Assembly: GCA_046303515.1 (NCBI GenBank) | Contig: JBKCGI010000161.1 | Location: 1-17,935, forward strand | Length of the DNA stretch: 17,935 nucleotides | Source of the DNA: M2408 sp046303515 | GTDB lineage: Bacteria > Bacteroidota > Bacteroidia > Flavobacteriales_D > Crocinitomicaceae | Direction of reading: 5' to 3' | Part shown: positions 7,520 through 14,522 of the stretch, piece after piece | Layout of the letters: each line of letters starts with the position of its first letter | Position numbering within the stretch: the first letter of the stretch is position 1 | Program-made: the position numbers and the translations under genes | The notes under the pieces: model-generated | What the model was told of the DNA's origin: nothing | Databases searched by the model: none | Seen by the model: only the letters and a program-made list of their open reading frames with translations

Positions 7520-8992
7520 ATGAACGCATCAATTAAAACATTAACTATTGGAATTATCGGAGGTTTAATTCCGTTTGGAGCTTATTTGTTTGTCAATTCA
7601 GCAAATTCAAGATTATCTGACGAAGTAATTGACGGAAATCGTAAAAACTTTGCGAAAATGGTCAATATGCCAAGTTTTGACCCTGAATTAACTAGCAATT
7701 TCGTAGCAGCATCTGAGGCATCAATCAATTCTGTTGTTCACGTTACTACCAAAACGGTTAAAACACATATTCAACATGATCCTTTTTACGAATTTTTCTA
7801 TGGTCCTGGAACAGGAAGCCGAGAATTTAAACAATATGGTTCTGGCTCTGGTTCTGGAGTAATTGTTTCCACGGAAGGATATATCGTGACAAATAATCAC
7901 GTAATAAACGACGCAAGTGAAATTGAAGTCATACTTAACGACAATTCGAAATATACTGCAACCGTTGTTGGAGCTGATCCTTCAACTGACTTAGCGGTAT
8001 TAAAGATCGAAGCTAAAAACTTAAGCGCTATCAGTTTAGGGAATTCTGACGATTTGCGCATCGGCGAATGGGTTTTAGCAGTTGGAAATCCATTTAACTT
8101 AACTTCAACCGTTACAGCTGGAATTGTAAGTGCGAAAGCTAGAAATATCAATTTATTAAGTGATAGAACTTCAAATAATGCTGTTCCAATTGAATCTTTT
8201 ATTCAAACTGATGCTGCGGTAAACCCTGGAAACAGTGGGGGTGCTTTGGTCAATACAAAAGGTGAATTAGTTGGAATTAACACAGCAATCGCTTCACAAA
8301 CTGGAAGTTACGCTGGATACTCTTTTGCTATTCCAGTAAATTTAATGCAAAAAGTAATGCGTGATTTAATCGATTACGGAATCGTACAACGAGGATTTTT
8401 AGGTGTGCAAATTGCTGATATCAACCAAGAAATCAAAGAGAAAAATAATTTACCATCGACAAAAGGAGTTTTTGTTTCCAAAGTTGTTGAAGGCGGTGGA
8501 TCTGACAATGCTGGTATGAAAGACGGAGATGTAATCTTGAAAATTGGTTCGAAAGAAATCAATTCAGTTGCATCTTTGCAAGAGGAAATCGGAAAACGTC
8601 GTCCTGGCGACAAAGTAACTGTTACGATTAGAAACAAAAAAGGTGCTGAAGAAATTTTAGACATCGTTTTGAGAAATAGCGAAGGTGAAACCAAATTGTT
8701 AACCAAAACTGAAATTTCTAAAAACACAGCATTAGGAGGTGTTTTTGTTTCTCTAACAGAAAAAGAGAAAAAGGAATTAAATGTAACGAGTGGTGTTAAA
8801 ATCAAATCTTTAAATTCTGGCAAATTGAAATCTAAAGGATTTGAAGAAGGAATGGTCATCACAAAAATTGACAATGTTCCAATGAAAACGGTAGAACAAG
8901 TTACAGCAATATTTAACCAAACTGGTAAAGCTATTTTAGTTGAGTTCGTTGACCCAAGTGGGAAGACTGATCATATTGGGATTGCTTTGTAA
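7520..8992 (+). CDS. htrA: Deg/HtrA-family periplasmic serine protease
   Basis: A 490-residue envelope protease/chaperone that degrades misfolded periplasmic proteins. Residues about 5-27 form an uncleaved anchor or signal segment. The trypsin-like domain (about 65-285) has the catalytic triad His127 (IVTNNHVIN), Asp157 (STDLAVLKI) and Ser239 (NPGNSGGAL), preceded by a Gly-Ser run (107-113). PDZ1 follows at about 288-388 (RGFLGVQIADI; GMKDGDVILKI) and a more divergent PDZ2 at about 405-490 (GGVFVSLTEKEKKELNV; FEEGMVITKIDNVPM). Two PDZ domains place it with DegP/DegQ types. The gene has its own promoter with upstream TTAACA repeats and a strong terminator, so it is monocistronic. The N-terminal segment has no clear cleavage site, so it may remain membrane-anchored. 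Confidence 0.94.
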   Translation: MNASIKTLTIGIIGGLIPFGAYLFVNSANSRLSDEVIDGNRKNFAKMVNMPSFDPELTSNFVAASEASINSVVHVTTKTVKTHIQHDPFYEFFYGPGTGSREFKQYGSGSGSGVIVSTEGYIVTNNHVINDASEIEVILNDNSKYTATVVGADPSTDLAVLKIEAKNLSAISLGNSDDLRIGEWVLAVGNPFNLTSTVTAGIVSAKARNINLLSDRTSNNAVPIESFIQTDAAVNPGNSGGALVNTKGELVGINTAIASQTGSYAGYSFAIPVNLMQKVMRDLIDYGIVQRGFLGVQIADINQEIKEKNNLPSTKGVFVSKVVEGGGSDNAGMKDGDVILKIGSKEINSVASLQEEIGKRRPGDKVTVTIRNKKGAEEILDIVLRNSEGETKLLTKTEISKNTALGGVFVSLTEKEKKELNVTSGVKIKSLNSGKLKSKGFEEGMVITKIDNVPMKTVEQVTAIFNQTGKAILVEFVDPSGKTDHIGIAL

Positions 8993-9021
8993 GACAAAAT
9001 ATATTTAAAAGAAAATGAATT

Positions 9022-9051
9022 AAGGTGAGGCGAGAGTTTCACCTTTTTTTT
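9022..9051 (+). terminator. Rho-independent terminator of htrA
   Basis: AAGGTGA (9022-9028) pairs with TCACCTT (9039-9045) across a 10-base loop and runs straight into a T tract (to 9051), 30 bases after the protease stop codon. Confidence 0.82.
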
Positions 9052-9071
9052 GAAATTAATTTTGATTTTTC

Positions 9072-9233
9072 GGCATGGTTTTTATTTCGACAGGCTCAAT
9101 AACCTCAAAAACACACGCCAAAAAACTATCAAACATCAATCATCGCGACGAACTGCATCCGTCGCTAATGATGTTTGACACCTTCGGCGTCAATATTAAA
9201 ATAAATAAAACCGCTACTAACTTCGTAAGATAG
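9072..9233. repeat. Cluster of intergenic repeats between htrA and the minus-strand block
   Basis: This gap (8993-9238) has no gene but several distinct elements. GGCATGGTTTTT at 9072-9083 recurs exactly at 14721-14732. TTTCGACAGGCTCAATAACC at 9085-9104 matches a short repeat I recognise from many Bacteroidota intergenic regions. TCAAACATCA (9129-9138) pairs with TGATGTTTGA (9169-9178), with GCGACG/CGTCGC (9145-9150, 9160-9165) inside. Overlapping the right arm is TTGACACC-TTC-GGCGTCAA (9175-9193; one mismatched pair, three-base loop), so the two hairpins exclude each other. Near the end of the downstream gene lies CTAaCTT-CGT-AAGaTAG (9217-9233). None has a T tract on the minus strand, so I do not call a terminator there. 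Confidence 0.6.
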
Positions 9234-9238
9234 GCAAA

Positions 9239-9823
9239 TTAATTTTCTAACAATTTATAAAATGATTTTTCTCTAATTAGGCTTTTTAATAATTCCATTT
9301 TTTCATCTTCACTTTTACCTTGCCAAAATAATTCTTTACTATTTGATTGAATTTCCAAATATAGAAAATTAGGTAAAAAACCTAATTTTAAAGGCACTTC
9401 ACTATAAAAATAATAATTCAAATCTTTAACCTTTAAAAGTGTTAACGCTGAATCTATTTCTTGTTTAACTTTCTCTTTTCCATACAAATCAATACAATAT
9501 ACAATGGTCGTTGAATCTAATTGATCCAAATCTTTTCCAAAAAACCCAAAGTTCGCAGAATTTATTGAATTAATCGCTTGCAATAAATTTCCCTGTTTAT
9601 AATAAATTTGTGATTTGTTATAAGCTATTGAACTTTTTGCTTCAAGTTTTGCATTTCCGCAAAATCCATAATCCATAGAATCTGCCTGACACAATAATTT
9701 CATTGCACGATTCAATTTGTTCTTTTGAATCAGTTTTTCAGCTTTATAAATTGTTTTAAATCCTTCCTGAGAAAAACTGAAATTCCAAAAAATTAAACTA
9801 ATAATTAAAATACAACTTTTCAT
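9239..9823 (-). CDS. Secreted protein of unknown function, possibly TPR-like
   Basis: A 194-residue protein with a clear Sec signal peptide (MKSCILIISLIFWNFSFSQ, cleavage near 19). The mature part is helical, with repeated helix pairs such as KTIYKAEKLIQKNKLNRAMK and KSQIYYKQGNLLQAINSINS (about residues 70-90), whose spacing resembles tetratricopeptide-like repeats; I cannot confirm a family. It lies four bases after the stop of the DUF4139 paralogue (9828-11867), so it is probably co-transcribed and perhaps translationally coupled with it, suggesting a shared envelope role. Base composition is slightly more AT-rich than its neighbours. The function is unknown. Confidence 0.72.
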   Translation of the reverse strand: MKSCILIISLIFWNFSFSQEGFKTIYKAEKLIQKNKLNRAMKLLCQADSMDYGFCGNAKLEAKSSIAYNKSQIYYKQGNLLQAINSINSANFGFFGKDLDQLDSTTIVYCIDLYGKEKVKQEIDSALTLLKVKDLNYYFYSEVPLKLGFLPNFLYLEIQSNSKELFWQGKSEDEKMELLKSLIREKSFYKLLEN

Positions 9824-9827
9824 AATG

Positions 9828-11867
9828 TCACTCCAAATAAATCACCATTCCTTTTTTGTAATCTACTGAATAATCTAGGAAAAAGGATTTTGATTGCGTT
9901 TTCGGAATCGTAGTTTGCCAAGTGATAATTCCTGTTTTATCATCCAATTTTCCATTGGAATAATCTCCACGTTTCACTTTGATATCTTCGTTTACCGAAA
10001 TTGGGAATTGATCTTTAATTAACAATGGAATTTCAGCTCCACCGTTGTTTTTAACTTTGATTTCCCAAGCAACTTCAAATTTCTGACGAGAGCCAATTGC
10101 TTTCGTACTTGATTTTTCTGACAAACGGGTTCTTAAAACTTGCACTTTTGAATCTTTTCCTAATGAAAAGGAAAGCGTATCTTTGGTTGAATTGACGTCG
10201 ATGTAATTTTTTCCAATGAACGTTCCATCAAAATAAATGTTTGATTCTCCGCTCAACAAATTCAACTTCTCCCAACCAGAAACTTGCGCCACCAAATACA
10301 CCGCTGGGTCAACTTTCGGTACTGCATGATATTCGTAATTAGAAGGTAATTCATAGGTCGCAATTTGAACCCGTTGATCCATTCCGTCACTTTCAATTGA
10401 AAATTTAGACTGAATTTGATATTCTACTCGTAAATCTTTTTCAACGACAGTAGTTTGAACTGTCGTTACTCCCTCTTGAGTACTATAAACTCCATCAGCA
10501 GACCTTACAGGCATTTTTTTTATGTCTTCTTTGGTAATTGATAATTTTCTAGATCTTTTCTCACTCACAATTTGAACTTCTTCCAAAGTTTTTTCGCCCA
10601 CTTCATAATCCGAATAATAAGCATCTTCAGAAATACTTATATTTGAAACTGATACATTATCTGAAGTTATCGCATCGTAAATCTCAACAGGCTGCTCAAC
10701 TTCTTCATAAACCAAACCTTCAGGTGAAAGAAAAAACTTCACATAAGGAGAATTCACATAAATTTGAACAGGAGAATATCCTACATAATTGGCATTCAAA
10801 TAGCGCTCTCCTTTTGGAACGGTAATTTCAAATTTCCCATCAAAATCTGTCACGACATTCAAATTTGGGTAAGAGGAAAAATACACTTTCGCAAAAGGCA
10901 TGGAATTTCCAGTTGAAGCGTCAATTACTTCACCACGAATTTTTTGTCCTGAATAATCAAAAGCAGGAATTGTTCTTGCTTGTGTGTATTGGTTTTGAGG
11001 ATAATTGTTATAGTTCAAGTACCAAGGTTTCAAATCGATTTCATTTGAATTTTGGTAAGGATCATTCGTTGAAAGCGTTAAATCAACATTTTTCCAAGCA
11101 ATGCCAGTTTCTTGATTTACAAATGCTTTTGCTTCCATTTTTATTGGCATCCCTACCCCATCGCTTCTTAAATCGTAATAAGGTTTCCAAGATGCTTTTG
11201 GAGAAATGTAGGAAAAAATGAAATTAGCATTCGTCTCCTCCATTACATCTACTTCGACAACAATTTCAGAGTAATTCACAACAGGTTTACCTCTCTGAGC
11301 ATCGATTTCTTGTGCTATTTTATTGATTTCTTTGTTTAAAGTAACTAATTCTGCTTCAATTTCAGTTTCACGTTTCGAAATTTCAACCATACGCGCATGA
11401 ATAAAGGTATAGGCTTCTTTCAATTCTGAAACGATAACTCCTTTGTCATTTCCTCTCAATTGACTGTTGATTGAAAGTAAATTTTTATCGGTTTGCAAAA
11501 TAAAATGCTCGTCACGAAGGGTTTTATCTTTCGTTTTGAGTTTTTCCAATTGTTCATTTAAGGTTTTTAGTTCCAAATTAGAAATACGTTTGTCTTCGTA
11601 ATTTTTGCGCATGCTTACAGACAAAATTGTCAAATTTCCAGTCGCCTTCATTTGAATCGTATTCTGATCTAAAAAGTCAGTCAATTTTTCAAAAATCAAA
11701 GTTTGCTTACCTGGTTTTAAGCTATGTGCTTTAGTATGTTCCAATTGAGCACCTTGAAAAAACACAGTTACTTTATCCAAATTTGATGACAAAACTGTTT
11801 CGTTTTGTGCGCTGGATATTTTAACTAAAAAGAAAGTTAAAACTAAAATTACAATTTTATTATTCAT
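9828..11867 (-). CDS. DUF4139 (MuiA-like) surface protein with carboxypeptidase-regulatory-like insert, paralogue 1
   Basis: A 679-residue exported protein. The start is the ATG at 11867-11865, giving the signal peptide MNNKIVILVLTFFLVKISSAQ; the frame stays open further upstream only through a GC-rich repeat, so a longer start is unlikely. Order of parts: DUF4140-like N-terminal domain (about 25-90), long coiled-coil region (about 95-192), start of the DUF4139 beta domain (about 198-280), inserted CarboxypepD-reg-like domain (about 310-372, RGEVIDASTGNSMPFAKVYF...), an acidic linker, a TonB-plug-like stretch (about 429-470, including DIKKMPVRSADG), then the rest of DUF4139 (about 478-679). 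Proteins with this core are annotated as mucoidy-inhibitor MuiA family; their biochemical role is not established. It is a tandem copy of 11959-13971. Envelope location is inferred from the signal peptide. Confidence 0.85.
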   Translation of the reverse strand: MNNKIVILVLTFFLVKISSAQNETVLSSNLDKVTVFFQGAQLEHTKAHSLKPGKQTLIFEKLTDFLDQNTIQMKATGNLTILSVSMRKNYEDKRISNLELKTLNEQLEKLKTKDKTLRDEHFILQTDKNLLSINSQLRGNDKGVIVSELKEAYTFIHARMVEISKRETEIEAELVTLNKEINKIAQEIDAQRGKPVVNYSEIVVEVDVMEETNANFIFSYISPKASWKPYYDLRSDGVGMPIKMEAKAFVNQETGIAWKNVDLTLSTNDPYQNSNEIDLKPWYLNYNNYPQNQYTQARTIPAFDYSGQKIRGEVIDASTGNSMPFAKVYFSSYPNLNVVTDFDGKFEITVPKGERYLNANYVGYSPVQIYVNSPYVKFFLSPEGLVYEEVEQPVEIYDAITSDNVSVSNISISEDAYYSDYEVGEKTLEEVQIVSEKRSRKLSITKEDIKKMPVRSADGVYSTQEGVTTVQTTVVEKDLRVEYQIQSKFSIESDGMDQRVQIATYELPSNYEYHAVPKVDPAVYLVAQVSGWEKLNLLSGESNIYFDGTFIGKNYIDVNSTKDTLSFSLGKDSKVQVLRTRLSEKSSTKAIGSRQKFEVAWEIKVKNNGGAEIPLLIKDQFPISVNEDIKVKRGDYSNGKLDDKTGIITWQTTIPKTQSKSFFLDYSVDYKKGMVIYLE

Positions 11868-11890
11868 ATTTTTATTCTTCAAATTGTTGA

Positions 11891-11898
11891 TAAAGGTA
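11891..11898 (-). promoter_or_regulatory. Possible -7 element of DUF4139 paralogue 1
   Basis: The minus strand reads TACCTTTA, one mismatch from TAnnTTTG, 23 bases before the start codon. It aligns in position with TATCTTTC in front of paralogue 2. The expected -33 region is occupied by the GC-rich palindromes at 11901-11940, so it may be weak and the gene may depend on read-through. Confidence 0.3.
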
Positions 11899-11900
11899 GC

Positions 11901-11940
11901 AAGGGTCCCCACCCTTTCGGGGTCCATACCCTGGCGGGGT
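11901..11940. repeat. GC-rich mini-palindrome cluster between the DUF4139 paralogues
   Basis: This stretch is strongly GC-rich in an AT-rich region. It contains AAGGGT-CCCC-ACCCTT (11901-11916, perfect 6-bp stem) and two 13-base units of the form ACCCTnnCGGGGT (ACCCTTTCGGGGT at 11911-11923 and ACCCTGGCGGGGT at 11928-11940), 17 bases apart. Each unit can form a small hairpin around a three-base loop (TTC or GGC), and the stems overlap, so alternative folds compete. It resembles dispersed intergenic repeats of Bacteroidota. With no T tract it is not a standard terminator for the upstream paralogue. Confidence 0.6.
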
Positions 11941-11958
11941 TCCCTTTTTAATCAAATA

Positions 11959-13971
11959 CTACTCCAAATATAAAAGCATTCCCTTTTGATAATCAATTGA
12001 ATAGTTGAAATTATAAACTTCCGATTTATTTTTCTGCAAGGTCGTTTTCCACAATATAATTCCTGTTTTATCTGAAACTTTAGCATTCAAAACCTCACCT
12101 CGTTTCACCTTAATGTCATCATTTACAGAAACTGGAAATTGATCTTTAATCATAAATGGAATTTCTGCGCCTCCATTATTTTTCACCTTAATTTCCCAAG
12201 CAACTTCAAATTTCTGGCGTGAACCAATTGTTTTTGATTTACTTTTTTCTGAAATTCGAGTGCGTAAAACTTGTACTTTAGAATCTTTTCCAAGAGAAAA
12301 TGAAAGTGTATCTTTTGTTGAATTGACATCCACATAATTTTTTCCAATAAAAGTTCCATCGAAGTAGATGTTAGATTCCCCGCTTAATAAATTCAACTTT
12401 TCCCAACCAGAAACTTGTGCTACCAAATAAACTGCAGGATCAATTTTTGGAACCGTATGGTATTCATAAGAAGCTGGTAATTCATAGGTTGCAATTTGAA
12501 CACGTTGGTCAAAACCATCACTTGCAATAGAAAATTTGGATTGGATTTTAAACTCTACTCGTAAATCTTTCTGAACTACCTCTGTTTGAATAATTGTTCC
12601 ATCAATCTCTTGTTCTTCTGAATCAAAATCACCTTTAGAACCTTTGTATTTTTCTTTTTTAGATAGACTTCTTGATTTACCAGAAATAGTTTGAACTACC
12701 GAATTTGTGGCTGAATTTTGCGTCCATTGATAACTTGCAGACCCAACTGAATATAAGGCTGTTGCTTGCCCATTTGCCAAATATTGATTGCTTTTATTCT
12801 CGATTTTTTCCAAAACCAAAGCATTCGGAGCCAAAAAGAATTTCACATAAGGAGCATTAACGTATTGTTGAACAGGCGCATAACCAACGTAATTTGCATT
12901 CAAATAGCGTTCTCCTCTTGGAACAGTAATTTCAAATTTTCCTTCAAAATCCGTCACCACATTTAAATTTGGATAAGATGAAAAATACACCTTAGCAAAT
13001 GGCATTGAATTTCCTGTAGAAGCATCAATTACCTCACCTCGAACTTTTTGACCAGAATAATCAAAGGTTGGCAAGGTTCTTCCCTGTGTATTCAGATTTT
13101 GAGGATAATTGTTATAGTTCAAATACCAAGGTTTCAAATCTATTTCTTGCGAATTTTGATACGGATCATTAGTGGACAATACTAAATAAATATCTTTCCA
13201 ATCAATTCCAGTTGTCTGATTCACAAAAGCTTTCGCCTCCAATTTAATCGGCATTCCTACACCATTGCTACGCATATCATAATATGGTTCCCAAGAAGCA
13301 TTTGGTGAAATGTAGGAAAATACAAAATTTGCATTTGTAGCTTCAGCGACATCTACTTCTACAACAATTTCAGAATAATTGACAACTGGTTTACTTCGTT
13401 GCGCATCAATTTCTTGCGCAATTTTATTGATTTCTTTGTTCAATTTTTCCAATTCCGCTTCAATTTCTGTTTCACGCTTGGAAATCTCTACCATTCGAAT
13501 ATGGATAAATGTGTAGGCTTCTTTCAATTCAGCAACCACCACTCCACGTTCGTTTCCTTTTAGATTACTGTTTATTGACAACAAATTTTTGTCCGTTTGC
13601 AGAATGAAATGCTCATCACGTAACATTTTATCTTGCGTTCTCAATTTTTCCATTTTTTCGTTCAACAATTTCAATTCCTGATTCGAAATGCGTTTGTCTT
13701 CAAAATTTTTACGCATACTAACAGCCAAAATCGTCAAACTTCCACTCGCTTTCATTTGAATCGTATTTTGATCCAAAAAGTCAGTTAACTTTTCAAAAAC
13801 TAGGGTTTGTTTTCCCGCTTTTAAACTTGTTGATTTACTGTGTTCCAATTGAACTCCTTGAAAAAACACGGTTGCTTTCTCCAATTTGGAAGTTAATTCC
13901 ACTTCCTTTTGAGCAAAAACGGAAGCTTTTAAACTTAAAACAGTGAATAGTGATAATAGATTAATTTTCAT
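11959..13971 (-). CDS. DUF4139 (MuiA-like) surface protein with carboxypeptidase-regulatory-like insert, paralogue 2
   Basis: A 670-residue exported protein, collinear with paralogue 1 and very similar over most of its length. The start is the ATG at 13971-13969, giving the leader MKINLLSLFTVLSLKASVFAQ; the 17 further in-frame codons upstream hold no leader-like sequence. It has the same DUF4140-like N-terminus, coiled coil (about 95-192), DUF4139 part, CarboxypepD-reg-like insert (about 310-372) and C-terminal DUF4139 part. The two copies diverge sharply only after the insert, at about 380-460: paralogue 2 has a Ser/Gln/Asn-rich linker (SASYQWTQNSATNSVVQT) and a Lys/Asp/Glu stretch (KKEKYKGSKGDFDSEEQE) where paralogue 1 has its plug-like stretch. 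A possible TATCTTTC promoter element lies upstream. Function unknown; envelope location inferred. Confidence 0.85.
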   Translation of the reverse strand: MKINLLSLFTVLSLKASVFAQKEVELTSKLEKATVFFQGVQLEHSKSTSLKAGKQTLVFEKLTDFLDQNTIQMKASGSLTILAVSMRKNFEDKRISNQELKLLNEKMEKLRTQDKMLRDEHFILQTDKNLLSINSNLKGNERGVVVAELKEAYTFIHIRMVEISKRETEIEAELEKLNKEINKIAQEIDAQRSKPVVNYSEIVVEVDVAEATNANFVFSYISPNASWEPYYDMRSNGVGMPIKLEAKAFVNQTTGIDWKDIYLVLSTNDPYQNSQEIDLKPWYLNYNNYPQNLNTQGRTLPTFDYSGQKVRGEVIDASTGNSMPFAKVYFSSYPNLNVVTDFEGKFEITVPRGERYLNANYVGYAPVQQYVNAPYVKFFLAPNALVLEKIENKSNQYLANGQATALYSVGSASYQWTQNSATNSVVQTISGKSRSLSKKEKYKGSKGDFDSEEQEIDGTIIQTEVVQKDLRVEFKIQSKFSIASDGFDQRVQIATYELPASYEYHTVPKIDPAVYLVAQVSGWEKLNLLSGESNIYFDGTFIGKNYVDVNSTKDTLSFSLGKDSKVQVLRTRISEKSKSKTIGSRQKFEVAWEIKVKNNGGAEIPFMIKDQFPVSVNDDIKVKRGEVLNAKVSDKTGIILWKTTLQKNKSEVYNFNYSIDYQKGMLLYLE

Positions 13972-14000
13972 TTTTATACTTTTAAATATAATATTCTGAT

Positions 14001-14008
14001 GAAAGATA
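14001..14008 (-). promoter_or_regulatory. Probable -7 element of DUF4139 paralogue 2
   Basis: The minus strand reads TATCTTTC, one mismatch from TAnnTTTG, about 30 bases before the start codon. A TTTG lies 24 bases upstream (about 14033-14036), longer than the usual 19-21, so the pair is only a moderate match. Confidence 0.4.
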
Positions 14009-14041
14009 CAGCTAAATTCCATAAACGTTCATCAAAAAAGT

Positions 14042-14263
14042 TTATTTTTTTATCAAAGGATAGATCAAATTCTCCAAGCCATTGATTTTTATTTCAAGAA
14101 TTTGTTCCAATTGTGTACCCAATTTCCCTGGTGGAAAACCTTTGTTTTTGAACCAAACCAAATAATCTTCAGGAAGATGAATTAACAATTTCCCTTGGTA
14201 TTTACCAAAAGGCATTTTCATATTGGCTAGGGAAATGAGTTCTAAACGTGCTTCTTGATTCAA
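14042..14263 (-). CDS. DUF3820 family protein (putative QsregVF-type)
   Basis: A 73-residue protein matching the small DUF3820 family, annotated elsewhere as putative quorum-sensing-regulated virulence factor although the function is not established. Seen: MPFGKYQGKLLIHLPEDYLVWF (about 17-38), then KGFPPGKLGTQLEQILEIKINGLENLIYPL (about 41-70), both close to family wording. The start is TTG at 14263; the nearest ATG (14221) begins only two residues before MPFGKY and would remove the helix usually found ahead of it (LELISLANMK). A near-consensus -7 element lies about 20 bases upstream. The gene ends about 70 bases before paralogue 2 starts and may be partly co-transcribed with it. Confidence 0.82.
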   Translation of the reverse strand: MNQEARLELISLANMKMPFGKYQGKLLIHLPEDYLVWFKNKGFPPGKLGTQLEQILEIKINGLENLIYPLIKK

Positions 14264-14281
14264 TTTGTTATAATTTAGTGC

Positions 14282-14289
14282 TAAAGATA
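14282..14289 (-). promoter_or_regulatory. Possible -7 element of the DUF3820 gene
   Basis: The minus strand reads TATCTTTA, one mismatch from TAnnTTTG, 18 bases before the TTG start codon. No convincing TTTG -33 element is visible in the A/T-rich stretch upstream. Confidence 0.38.
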
Positions 14290-14327
14290 GGAATTAATCT
14301 TAATTTTTTTAAATTTTGATCTAATTA

Positions 14328-14362
14328 TTTTGTCATGATTTTTAAAAAAAATCACGCCAAAA
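14328..14362. repeat. Inverted repeat TTTTGnCnTGATTTTT
   Basis: TTTTGTCATGATTTTT (14328-14343) and AAAAATCACGCCAAAA (14347-14362) are complementary at 14 of 16 positions around a three-base spacer. The same wording recurs at 14570-14602 (TGGCATGTGTTTTT facing AAAAAACCATGACA) and singly at 14721 and 9072. It lies in the 585-base gap between the DUF3820 gene and rpoD. Confidence 0.5.
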
Positions 14363-14372
14363 CAGATTTTTG

Positions 14373-14439
14373 AATTTCATTTTAACCATGGATTTCATCC
14401 ATGGTTAAAATGTTAAACTCCGCTGGAGTTTATGAAATT
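14373..14439. repeat. Cloverleaf-like nested palindrome
   Basis: Three nested perfect stems fit into 67 bases. The outer stem is AATTTCAT (14373-14380) with ATGAAATT (14432-14439). Inside is a perfect 16-bp stem, CATTTTAACCATGGAT (14378-14393) with ATCCATGGTTAAAATG (14397-14412), around the loop TTC. Beside it is TAAACTCC-GCT-GGAGTTTA (14414-14432), 8 bp around three bases. Outer and inner stems share a few bases, so they compete at the junction. No T tract follows on either strand. Confidence 0.72.
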
Positions 14440-14490
14440 AAACCTAATAATATCTTTTGAAATTTAAACTGACTTCTATTACTAACAAAG

Positions 14491-14507
14491 CAACTCCTGC
14501 GGAGTTG
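14491..14507. repeat. Mini-palindrome CAACTCC-TGC-GGAGTTG
   Basis: A perfect 7-bp stem around three bases. Its core AACTCCTGCGGAGTT matches the reverse complement of the second hairpin of the cloverleaf (AACTCCAGCGGAGTT) at 14 of 15 positions, so the two are inverted copies about 77 bases apart. Confidence 0.6.
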
Positions 14508-14522
14508 AACAAATATAACGAT

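Noticed and set aside
8374..8874. A 166-codon minus-strand frame inside htrA
   Set aside because: It lies fully opposite the well-supported protease PDZ region and has no leader, motif or promoter of its own; it mirrors the codon bias of the sense gene.
9072..9193. An insertion sequence or transposase remnant downstream of htrA
   Set aside because: Only short repeats are present; no transposase-like frame is visible in any frame of this gap.
10865..11221. A 118-codon plus-strand frame opposite DUF4139 paralogue 1
   Set aside because: Antisense to a conserved duplicated coding region, with no recognisable features.
11868..11927. A 20-codon N-terminal extension of DUF4139 paralogue 1 (MDPERVGTLATF...)
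   Set aside because: The extension reads through the GC-rich palindromic repeat and would bury the signal peptide; the ATG at 11867 gives a normal leader.
11901..11940. A rho-independent terminator between the two paralogues
   Set aside because: The GC-rich hairpins are not followed by a T tract on the minus strand.
13972..14022. A 17-codon N-terminal extension of DUF4139 paralogue 2
   Set aside because: It covers the likely promoter (TATCTTTC at 14001-14008), and the shorter start yields a clean signal peptide aligned with paralogue 1.
14373..14439. A tRNA, because of the cloverleaf-like fold
   Set aside because: There is no acceptor stem with CCA-type end, no TPsiC or anticodon-loop consensus, and the 16-bp arm is too long for any tRNA arm.
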